A DNA stretch of 6,831 nucleotides from assembly GCA_003565105.1 (NCBI GenBank), contig PXDG01000049.1, positions 1 through 6,831 on the forward strand. Direction: 5' to 3'. Origin of the DNA: Parcubacteria group bacterium. GTDB lineage: Bacteria > Patescibacteriota > Minisyncoccia > SW-4-49-11. The position numbers were made by a program, and so were the translations under genes. The notes under the pieces were generated by a model. It was not told where the DNA came from. It saw only the letters and a list, made by a program, of their open reading frames with translations, and made no database searches. Positions 1 through 5,394 of this stretch are shown in pieces (the stretch's first letter is position 1; every line of letters begins with the position of its first letter).

Positions 1-36
1 GGTGAATCCTTTTCTGTTGACTTCCTTTGATTTCAT
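1..36 (-). CDS. Partial N-terminus of a type IV pilin/pseudopilin-like protein
   Basis: An ATG at 36-34 opens a minus-strand frame that runs off the window edge and reads MKSKEVNRKGFT. A short, basic leader followed by G-F-T is how class III (type IV prepilin) signal peptides begin. In that family the prepilin peptidase PilD cuts after the Gly, and the next residues are usually LIEL and a hydrophobic helix. The sequence stops exactly before those diagnostic residues, so the assignment rests on 12 codons. Support comes from an extended -10 promoter (67-75) about 30 bp upstream and from the lack of any competing gene. No Shine-Dalgarno sequence is visible; the upstream bases are A-rich. If correct, the product is a membrane-anchored pilus or secretion subunit. 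A chance start codon is the main alternative. Confidence 0.55.
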   Translation of the reverse strand, partial: MKSKEVNRKGFT

Positions 37-66
37 TGTTTTTATTCTTAGGTACTATCTACTATC

Positions 67-75
67 ATTATATCA
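67..75 (-). promoter_or_regulatory. Extended -10 promoter for the left-edge pilin-like gene
   Basis: Read on the minus strand this is TGATATAAT, a perfect -10 hexamer with the TGn extension. No good -35 is visible, which is usual for extended -10 promoters. The predicted start near position 60 leaves a leader of about 24 nt before the ATG at 36. The surrounding 13-mer GATATGATATAAT recurs with one change (GATATGATATACT) at the promoter of the GH130 genes. Confidence 0.6.
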
Positions 76-112
76 TATCGTTTTTATATAGATCTCAGAA
101 AAATGTGGATAT

Positions 113-236
113 CTTGCTCAATGCAATGGCCGGGCACACAGGCCAGACACTACAGTTCAACATGCTCTCGAGAGAGACAGTGTACCAAATGAGTTAGTTG
201 TCAACACAATGTTTCTCATCCTATTTCGGTTTACTT
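113..236. other. Intergenic DNA with a GC-rich patch of inverted repeats
   Basis: No convincing ORF or RNA family is recognised here. Positions 121-183 are about 56% GC (35 of 63 by hand count), well above the flanking DNA. They hold TGGCC (127-131) with GGCCA (141-145), ACACT (147-151) with AGTGT (179-183), and the perfect palindrome CTCTCGAGAG (165-174) nested inside the second pair. On the minus strand a TTGACA is present (from TGTCAA at 199-204), but no good -10 lies 16-18 bp below it. This could be an unrecognised structured RNA or simply the leader region of the left-edge gene. Confidence 0.4.
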
Positions 237-245
237 TGTGGATAA
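237..245 (-). promoter_or_regulatory. Perfect DnaA-box 9-mer (TTATCCACA)
   Basis: The minus strand reads TTATCCACA, identical to the strong DnaA-box consensus. A near match, ATATCCACA, lies at 104-112 in the same orientation. Both are in intergenic DNA. Two sites alone do not make an origin, and no dnaA, dnaN or rpmH is in the window, so only sequence identity to the box is claimed. Confidence 0.35.
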
Positions 246-281
246 CTATATAATCATTTACCATTTTCTTCTAAATCCACC

Positions 282-311
282 AAAAAAGACCGAAATTGCT
301 CGGTCTTTTTT
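282..311 (-). terminator. Intrinsic terminator of the groES-groEL operon
   Basis: Perfect 11-bp arms AAAAAAGACCG (282-292) and CGGTCTTTTTT (301-311) enclose an 8-nt loop. On the minus strand this gives a GC-containing stem followed by a run of six T, starting 22 bp past the groEL stop. Because of its A- and T-rich flanks it could also work on the plus strand. Confidence 0.9.
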
Positions 312-333
312 GTAGATAAATCTTAGGATCGAC

Positions 334-1980
334 TTACATCATTCCTGGCATTCCCATTCCTCCCATTGGAGGCATTCCAGCTCCTCCTTTATCATCATCA
401 CTTGGCAGATCAGTAATCACTGCTTCGGTGGTGAGCAAGGTTGCAGCAGCTGAGGCGGCATTTTGCAAGGCACTTCGGGTTACTTTGGTTGGGTCAATAA
501 TTCCAGACTTTACCATATCCACATATTCTCCAGTGGCGGCATTGTATCCCATATTTCCCTCGGTTTCTTTCACTTTTTCTACAACTACAGATCCTTCTAC
601 ACCAGCATTATTAGCAATCATCTTTACTGGTTCTTCCATAGCTACTCGTAGAATATCCAAGCCTACAGCCTGATCTCCAGTAAGCTTGATGCTTTCTAAG
701 GATTTTTGGGCTCGAAGAAGAGCTGTTCCTCCTCCAGGAACAATTCCTTCCTCTACAGCGGCTCGGGTTGCGGCCAGAGCATCCTCAATGCGATCTTGAA
801 CTTCTTTTTGCTCTACTTCGCTGGCAGCACCAACTTTGATCACGGCTACTCCTCCAGAAAGCTTTCCTAATCGCTTCTTAAGGTTATCTTTGTCGTAATT
901 AGAGTCAGTTTGCTCAATTTGTGTCTTGATTTGATCGACTCGAGCTTGAATAGCAGCTTCATCAGTGTCGGCAGCAACAATAATAGTCTTTTCTTTCTCA
1001 GAAATAACTTTTTTGGCTCGTCCAAGTTGAGAAAGCTCAGTATTCTCAAGCTTCAATCCTACTTCTTCAGAAATCACTTCTCCTCCAGTAAGGACCGCAA
1101 TGTCTTTCAACATTTCTTTTCGGTTGTCTCCAAATCCTGGGGCCTTGATAGCAAGAGCTGAGAATCCTCCACGCATCTTATTAACAACAAGGGTAGCAAG
1201 AGCTTCTCCTTCTACATCTTCAGCAATAATCACCACATCTTTTCGTCCTGCTTGGGTAAGCTGTTCAAGTACTGGCAGGATATCTTGAATAGAAGAAATC
1301 TTTTTATCAGTAATCAAGATATATGGATCTTCCATCTCGGCAATCATTTTCTCTTGATTGGTTACCATATATGGAGAAATATATCCTTTCTCAAACTGCA
1401 TTCCTTCGACTACTTCGCTGGTAACTCCAAAAGTTTGTCCTTCTTCAACAGTAATAACTCCGTTAGCACCAACTTTTTCCATCGCATCAGCAATTTCTTT
1501 TCCAATCATTTCGTCTCCATTGGCGGAGATAGTCGCTACTTGTTGGATTCGAGACTTGTCATCACTCACTTTTTCAGATGCTTTCTCAAGAGCTTTGACT
1601 ACTGCTTCAACTCCTTTTTCGATTCCTTTTTTAATCTCCATTGGATTTGATCCAGCGGTAACATTTTTGAATCCTTCAGCAACCATTCGTCGAGCTAAGA
1701 TCGTTGAGGTAGTTGTCCCATCTCCAGCGATATCAGCAGTTTTGGAAGCCACATCTCGTACAATAGAGGCTCCAATGTTTTCAAACTTATCTTCGAGCTC
1801 AACCTCTTTGGCAACAGATACTCCATCTTTCGTAATAACTGGAGCTCCGAATCCTTTGTCAAGCACCACATTTCGTCCTTTCGGTCCAAGGGTCACTTTG
1901 ACTACATCAGCGATTTTATCAACTCCTGAGAGTAATCGTCGCCGAGCATCTTCGCTATATACAATTTGCTTTGCAGACAT
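334..1980 (-). CDS. groEL: Chaperonin GroEL (Hsp60, Cpn60)
   Basis: This is the 548-aa group I chaperonin subunit. It forms the cytoplasmic double-ring chamber that refolds proteins using ATP together with GroES. The length is normal for the family. Visible landmarks are LGPKG (31-35) and GDGTTT (86-91) of the ATP site, the catalytic Asp at 400 in the RIEDAL motif (equivalent to E. coli D398), PGGGTA (415-420), and a Gly/Met-rich tail ending in MPGMM. The ATG at 1980 gives the canonical MSAKQI start, 28 bp after the groES stop, so the two genes are co-transcribed. The bases before the ATG show no Shine-Dalgarno. Arginine is encoded by CGA in 16 of 19 cases, which is odd for a highly expressed gene. 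The stop is TAA and a strong terminator follows. Confidence 0.99.
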   Translation of the reverse strand: MSAKQIVYSEDARRRLLSGVDKIADVVKVTLGPKGRNVVLDKGFGAPVITKDGVSVAKEVELEDKFENIGASIVRDVASKTADIAGDGTTTSTILARRMVAEGFKNVTAGSNPMEIKKGIEKGVEAVVKALEKASEKVSDDKSRIQQVATISANGDEMIGKEIADAMEKVGANGVITVEEGQTFGVTSEVVEGMQFEKGYISPYMVTNQEKMIAEMEDPYILITDKKISSIQDILPVLEQLTQAGRKDVVIIAEDVEGEALATLVVNKMRGGFSALAIKAPGFGDNRKEMLKDIAVLTGGEVISEEVGLKLENTELSQLGRAKKVISEKEKTIIVAADTDEAAIQARVDQIKTQIEQTDSNYDKDNLKKRLGKLSGGVAVIKVGAASEVEQKEVQDRIEDALAATRAAVEEGIVPGGGTALLRAQKSLESIKLTGDQAVGLDILRVAMEEPVKMIANNAGVEGSVVVEKVKETEGNMGYNAATGEYVDMVKSGIIDPTKVTRSALQNAASAAATLLTTEAVITDLPSDDDKGGAGMPPMGGMGMPGMM

Positions 1981-2008
1981 ATGTGTAACTATTAGTTAAT
2001 ATCTTTAT

Positions 2009-2299
2009 TTAGGCAACAATAGCCAGAATTTCTTCTTCTTTGGCAACCAAATATTCTTTTCCTTCTACCGTCACTTCTGTCGGTCCATACTTACTAAAGA
2101 GAACCGTGTCCCCTACTTTGACAGTCAATGGTTTTAATTCTCCAGAAGCAAGAACTTTTCCTTCTCCGACAGATACTACTTTTCCTGTTTGAGGTCGATC
2201 TTTCTGAGCAGTATCAGGGATATAAATACCACTTGCGGTTTTTTCTTCTGCCTCTTGTGGTTCGATGACCACTCGGTCGTACAATGGCTTAATGTTCAT
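2009..2299 (-). CDS. groES: Co-chaperonin GroES (Hsp10, Cpn10)
   Basis: This 96-aa protein forms the heptameric lid that caps GroEL. Family landmarks are the N-terminal MNIKPLYDRVVI strand, the mobile loop around residues 16-33 with the hydrophobic tripeptide I25-Y26-I27 that docks on GroEL, and the C-terminal YLVAKEEEILAI strand. The Tyr in the tripeptide replaces the usual small aliphatic residue (IVL in E. coli). The gene is first in the operon, about 58 nt below a predicted transcription start that abuts a CIRCE operator, so HrcA heat-shock control is expected. The leader has no Shine-Dalgarno; the bases before the ATG read AAAAAGCCAATCGT. The start is fixed by the conserved N-terminus and the stop is TAA. 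Confidence 0.98.
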   Translation of the reverse strand: MNIKPLYDRVVIEPQEAEEKTASGIYIPDTAQKDRPQTGKVVSVGEGKVLASGELKPLTVKVGDTVLFSKYGPTEVTVEGKEYLVAKEEEILAIVA

Positions 2300-2330
2300 A
2301 CGATTGGCTTTTTATAGCTTATATTCATTT

Positions 2331-2357
2331 TTAGCACTCTTTAAGAAACTGTGCTAA
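2331..2357 (-). promoter_or_regulatory. CIRCE operator (HrcA-binding site)
   Basis: The left arm TTAGCACTC (2331-2339) is a perfect CIRCE half-site. It is followed by the canonical 9-bp spacer and the right arm CTGTGCTAA (2349-2357), which matches GAGTGCTAA at 7 of 9 positions. The element begins right at the predicted transcription start of groES-groEL, the usual place for HrcA repression. No hrcA gene lies in the window. Confidence 0.93.
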
Positions 2358-2364
2358 CATCTTT

Positions 2365-2394
2365 ATTATACAAAATCAATGCTGAAGATGTCAA
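2365..2394 (-). promoter_or_regulatory. Consensus sigma-70-type promoter of groES-groEL
   Basis: On the minus strand TTGACA (2394-2389) and TATAAT (2370-2365) are both perfect and 18 bp apart. The expected start near 2358 is at the edge of CIRCE. A full-consensus vegetative promoter with an operator fits HrcA derepression rather than an alternative heat-shock sigma factor. Confidence 0.93.
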
Positions 2395-2404
2395 GCAAAT
2401 AAAT

Positions 2405-2418
2405 TGAGTAAGTACTCA
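2405..2418. repeat. Palindrome upstream of the groES promoter
   Basis: TGAGTA and TACTCA form perfect 6-bp arms around AG (TGAGTAAGTACTCA). It sits 10 bp above the groES -35 box, where a second regulator could bind. No known operator is recognised. Confidence 0.4.
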
Positions 2419-2504
2419 TCTGAGAGAAGGTAACTCGACGTATATATCATAGATACGCAGTAGCTAGATGCTCTTTATAATTAGTTTTTAAGCTCTACAT
2501 TATG

Positions 2505-2572
2505 TATGTAAAAACAAAAAAAGAGTGGCGCATAATCAATGCCACTCAATAGTGATTATTGTTTTTTACATA
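2505..2572. repeat. Nested inverted repeat around a terminator hairpin
   Basis: Outer arms TATGTAAAAACAA (2505-2517) and TTGTTTTTTACATA (2559-2572) are complementary except for one extra base. They enclose the terminator stem at 2523-2547. ATAATCA (2532-2538) in the terminator loop is also complementary to TGATTAT (2553-2559), giving an alternative pairing that would compete with the terminator stem. Confidence 0.55.
2516..2547 (-). terminator. Intrinsic terminator downstream of the HAD gene
   Basis: On the minus strand GAGTGGC and GCCACTC (2547-2541 and 2529-2523) form a 7-bp GC-rich stem with an 11-nt loop, followed at once by seven T (2522-2516). It lies about 205 bp beyond the HAD stop and above the groES promoter, so it insulates the two units. 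The plus strand has no T run directly after the stem, so it works in the minus direction only. Confidence 0.8.
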
Positions 2573-2575
2573 TAG

Positions 2576-2597
2576 CCAATATTACAAGGAATATTGG
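2576..2597. repeat. Perfect 8-bp inverted repeat
   Basis: CCAATATT (2576-2583) and AATATTGG (2590-2597) flank the 6-nt loop ACAAGG. It lies in the non-coding stretch 2400-2753 and is not followed by a T run, so it is not a simple terminator. Confidence 0.55.
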
Positions 2598-2600
2598 GAA

Positions 2601-2638
2601 TGTTATAGGAAAGACTACTGGAAAAACCAGTGTTATAG
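2601..2638. repeat. Small hairpin between two TGTTATAG copies
   Basis: ACTGG (2617-2621) and CCAGT (2627-2631) form a 5-bp stem with an A5 loop. The octamer TGTTATAG occurs at 2601-2608 and again at 2631-2638, bracketing the hairpin at a 30-bp period. The function is unknown. Confidence 0.45.
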
Positions 2639-2700
2639 ATATGAGAACAATCAGGACTTTTTTACAATATCATTTTTAGACAAAGAATGTCAATGAAAGG

Positions 2701-2742
2701 TAAACTCTATTATCGAATATCCTAGAGACCTAATAGAGTTTA
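2701..2742. repeat. Perfect 12-bp inverted repeat after the HAD stop
   Basis: TAAACTCTATTA (2701-2712) and TAATAGAGTTTA (2731-2742) are exact reverse complements around an 18-nt spacer. They begin 11 bp beyond the HAD stop codon. On the minus strand the stem is followed by CCTTTCATTG, not a T run. It may therefore be a 3'-end stabilising hairpin or a protein-binding site rather than a classic terminator. Confidence 0.65.
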
Positions 2743-2753
2743 TGATTGTTCGA

Positions 2754-3371
2754 TTATGACTCCATCACTCCCCCTTTCTGATACGTCTTTCGAATAATAT
2801 CAACGATTTCTGGCCAGGTAGTATGAGGAATGTCAGGATGAACCTGAGGAAGATAACTATTCCAAGGCTGTTTATGACAAATAGGCTTGGTTGAAGCTTG
2901 CCAGCCATCGAATTCATAGGGATTATCTTCAATGAGGTACAAAGCACCTAACTCGTCAGCCAGTTGCCACTTTTTCTTTCTGCCAGTTTGAGTCCCATAC
3001 TGCATCTGAGCTCCGTGCGCAAAAATAACCTCAACACCAAAATGCTCTTGAATCATTTGCCGAGTATACGCTTCATATGAATGCGGTCGACTGGTAATAA
3101 AGATTATTTCAAAATCTTCTTGTAAAGATTGTAATCCTTGGTAGCCTTCTTCCATAAAAGGGTGGTGGTGAAAGGGAACCTTCTGTTCAAAATCTGCACA
3201 TATTTTCACAAGCTCTTCAAAGTCAACTTGCAGTAAATCCATCAGGGTATGAGTGTGACAATCCTCATAGCGTAATGAATAGCCAAAATGCGTATTAATA
3301 TGTTGAATAAAAGGATTCATCCAATCCACAACGACTCCATCGATATCGCTGGCAATCAAAGGTTTCTTCAT
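2754..3371 (-). CDS. HAD-superfamily phosphatase, 5'-nucleotidase-like
   Basis: This 205-aa cytoplasmic protein carries the HAD motifs in order. Motif I is D9-I-D11-G (nucleophile and general acid), motif II is T93-S94-R95 in FITSRP, a Lys of motif III lies in KKK (132-134), and motif IV is E148-D149 in LIEDNP. Size and layout resemble the small 5'(3')-deoxyribonucleotidase-type HAD proteins, which remove phosphate from nucleotides; the true substrate cannot be read from the sequence. I chose the ATG at 3371 (MKKPLIASDID). The frame stays open to a GTG at 3413, but that codon lies upstream of the -10 box. The leader has no Shine-Dalgarno. The gene follows the GH130 pair by 92 bp with no terminator between, so read-through is possible. 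A sugar-phosphate phosphatase role beside GH130 is an open alternative. Confidence 0.85.
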   Translation of the reverse strand: MKKPLIASDIDGVVVDWMNPFIQHINTHFGYSLRYEDCHTHTLMDLLQVDFEELVKICADFEQKVPFHHHPFMEEGYQGLQSLQEDFEIIFITSRPHSYEAYTRQMIQEHFGVEVIFAHGAQMQYGTQTGRKKKWQLADELGALYLIEDNPYEFDGWQASTKPICHKQPWNSYLPQVHPDIPHTTWPEIVDIIRKTYQKGGVMES

Positions 3372-3401
3372 ATATAAAAAGAGTATGCGACTAATATATT
3401 T

Positions 3402-3410
3402 AGTATAGCA
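3402..3410 (-). promoter_or_regulatory. Extended -10 promoter of the HAD gene
   Basis: The minus strand reads TGCTATACT, a TGn extension followed by a 5 of 6 match to TATAAT. The predicted start near 3395 gives a leader of about 24 nt before the ATG at 3371. The box overlaps codons that would be translated from the upstream GTG, which argues against that start. A palindrome TTCTTAAGAA (3416-3425) lies just upstream. Confidence 0.65.
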
Positions 3411-3463
3411 CACTCTTCTTAAGAACTATCTGAGCATATTGTGGGTCCTATTTACAGATCACC

Positions 3464-5383
3464 TTACTTCACACTGCGTAGAATATCCTCGACACTCATT
3501 GTAGCCACTCCAACTACGCTATCCGCACCTCCATAATAGATGTAAAATTCACCGTCTCGCACGATATTCCCCTCAGGAAAGACAACATTTGGTACTTGTC
3601 CAATTAACTCATACGACACTTCTGGCTCAAACAGTGGATAATAGGAACGCCCCAAAATCTTCGTAGGGTCTTCCAGATCCATCAAAATAGCTCCCACTCG
3701 ATAGATATGATCATCAGTGGAAACTCCGTGATAGATGAGTATCCAACAGGTATCAGTCTTGACAGGCGTAGCAGAAATTCCGACCTTCCAATCATCCCAC
3801 ATTCCAGGTCGCTTAGAGACCCAAATATTCTCTTCCAACCAGGTGTTTCCATCAAAGTCCAATGAGTCTACGTAGGCATAGTCAATGTCTATTCCCATCC
3901 GATGATATAGAAGGTATTTACCGTTAACTTTTTCGGGTAAAATACAAGCATCTTTGTTGTCATAGTTTGGCGGAGAAATTAACACTGGCCAAGCCCAATT
4001 TTTCCAGTTTTTCTCAAGAAAATCTTGTTTGGACAAATGCGTCATAGCTACTCGTGGAGCCTCCGTACCATTATAGGCAGTGTAGAGCATATAGACTTTA
4101 TCATCAATCAAGGTCAAGCGAGGATCTTCACAACCTGAGTTGCCATTGGGTACATTTTTTCCCTCAAAGTCGGCTCGTGGCCAATACATTGGTTCAGCAT
4201 CTCTCACATCAAACATAACTCCATTTTGAGAGGAAGCATATCCCATATAAGAAGTGTTTTCTTCCGACATTGCACGATACGCCATATGAACCGTTCCATC
4301 AATATCAACTACCGAGGGGTTAAATACGGCTTTTGCTTCCCATTCATTCTGAGGATTTGGGGTTAAAATTGGGTTTTCTTTTCTCCGTCTAAACTGGGGT
4401 CTATCGTATACTGGCGTACTGAGAAGATCTAACAATGTTGCAAGATGAATCTCGGCAATACAACAGGAAGTATCAGCAGCACCATAATGAAGAATAATTG
4501 TCTCTTCATCTTTCATAATCGCTCCTGAAGGAAAGACAATCATCGGGATATCCCCATAAATCTCATACTCCTCTTCTGGCGTGAGAATAGGATAATCTGT
4601 CCTTCCCAAGACAATATGTGGGTTTTGTAAATCAAGCAAAATAGCATCAACACCAAAGACTTTCTTTTCCGTATGATAATCTCGAATATAAGAGTAAAAC
4701 AAGAGCCACCCTTTATCGGTTTTTACTGGTTGAGATCCAATTTCAACGTGATCTTCAGGACGCTGTTGCAAAGGAAGTTTATAGGTATTCATACTTTCAT
4801 ACCAGCTATTCCAAAAATTCATATCCCATAACTGTTCAATGGAGTCAAGCATCGCATAGGCAATTTTTGAGGGAGGATTATCGGTATCAACTGTCAAGAT
4901 AACAACAATCTTGCCATTTATTCTCTCGGGAAACAAGGTCATAGCCTTGGCATTAAATGGAGTGACTAAATGCTTCTCCGTGATAGTATTCATATCATCA
5001 GATATAGCAACTGCGACCTTGATCCCATCTGGACCAAAAGGATATGTAGACAGAGCTGTGTAGAAAATATAGTACTTCCCTTCAAAAAAAGTGATTCGTG
5101 GATCCTCACATCCGAATCGATCCCAACTTTGATCGGGACGAACCAAAAGCTTTCTGTCCTCAAAAGTAAAGCCATCTTGAGAGACTGCTCGACCAATTTG
5201 AGAGAGAGAAATTTCTACCCCTTCTTTAGCATAAAAATGAGTCTTAGACAAAGCTCTATAGGCAATGATTGTTTCTTCACCTCTCTTAACAGGACTTCCA
5301 TTAAAAACGGATTCTGCCTCCCAGGAGTGTTTACGATTCGGCCAAAGAACTGGGTTACAATGATATCGTTGAATAAAATTCAT
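3464..5383 (-). CDS. Two-module GH130 glycoside phosphorylase/hydrolase
   Basis: This 639-aa protein contains two complete GH130 (DUF377-type) five-bladed propellers in tandem, about residues 1-325 and 330-639, with a period near 326. Each has the NP(V/I)L opening (10 and 337), an AYRA strand (41 and 368), GCEDPR (91-96 and 417-422), a TPVKTD or QPVKTD strand (223 and 544 at the Asp), and a VFP(S/E)G...YYG(G/A)AD or HYGAAD close. GH130 enzymes act on beta-linked mannosides, usually releasing mannose 1-phosphate. GCEDPR holds the acidic residues tied to catalysis. The second module keeps LPEK...YHR (482-495), while the first reads FPER...ILT, losing His-Arg. There is no signal peptide, so it is cytoplasmic. 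It starts 11 bp after the single-module GH130 gene, so they form one operon. The substrate is undetermined. Confidence 0.88.
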   Translation of the reverse strand: MNFIQRYHCNPVLWPNRKHSWEAESVFNGSPVKRGEETIIAYRALSKTHFYAKEGVEISLSQIGRAVSQDGFTFEDRKLLVRPDQSWDRFGCEDPRITFFEGKYYIFYTALSTYPFGPDGIKVAVAISDDMNTITEKHLVTPFNAKAMTLFPERINGKIVVILTVDTDNPPSKIAYAMLDSIEQLWDMNFWNSWYESMNTYKLPLQQRPEDHVEIGSQPVKTDKGWLLFYSYIRDYHTEKKVFGVDAILLDLQNPHIVLGRTDYPILTPEEEYEIYGDIPMIVFPSGAIMKDEETIILHYGAADTSCCIAEIHLATLLDLLSTPVYDRPQFRRRKENPILTPNPQNEWEAKAVFNPSVVDIDGTVHMAYRAMSEENTSYMGYASSQNGVMFDVRDAEPMYWPRADFEGKNVPNGNSGCEDPRLTLIDDKVYMLYTAYNGTEAPRVAMTHLSKQDFLEKNWKNWAWPVLISPPNYDNKDACILPEKVNGKYLLYHRMGIDIDYAYVDSLDFDGNTWLEENIWVSKRPGMWDDWKVGISATPVKTDTCWILIYHGVSTDDHIYRVGAILMDLEDPTKILGRSYYPLFEPEVSYELIGQVPNVVFPEGNIVRDGEFYIYYGGADSVVGVATMSVEDILRSVK

Positions 5384-5394
5384 ATCTTTATTGG

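Noticed and set aside
1358..1999. A 213-codon plus-strand frame, and shorter ones at 428-673, 910-1161 and 1252-1650
   Set aside because: All are antisense to groEL, are low-complexity Ser/Thr/Phe-rich and have no family features; they are shadows of groEL codon usage.
2641..2679. Tiny plus-strand ORF MRTIRTFLQYHF as a leader peptide
   Set aside because: It is only 12 codons with no ribosome-binding signal and no plus-strand gene after it.
3372..3413. GTG start at 3413 adding 14 residues to the HAD protein
   Set aside because: The added segment contains the extended -10 box (3402-3410), so the transcript should begin below the GTG; HAD family proteins begin just before the DxD motif, as the ATG at 3371 does.
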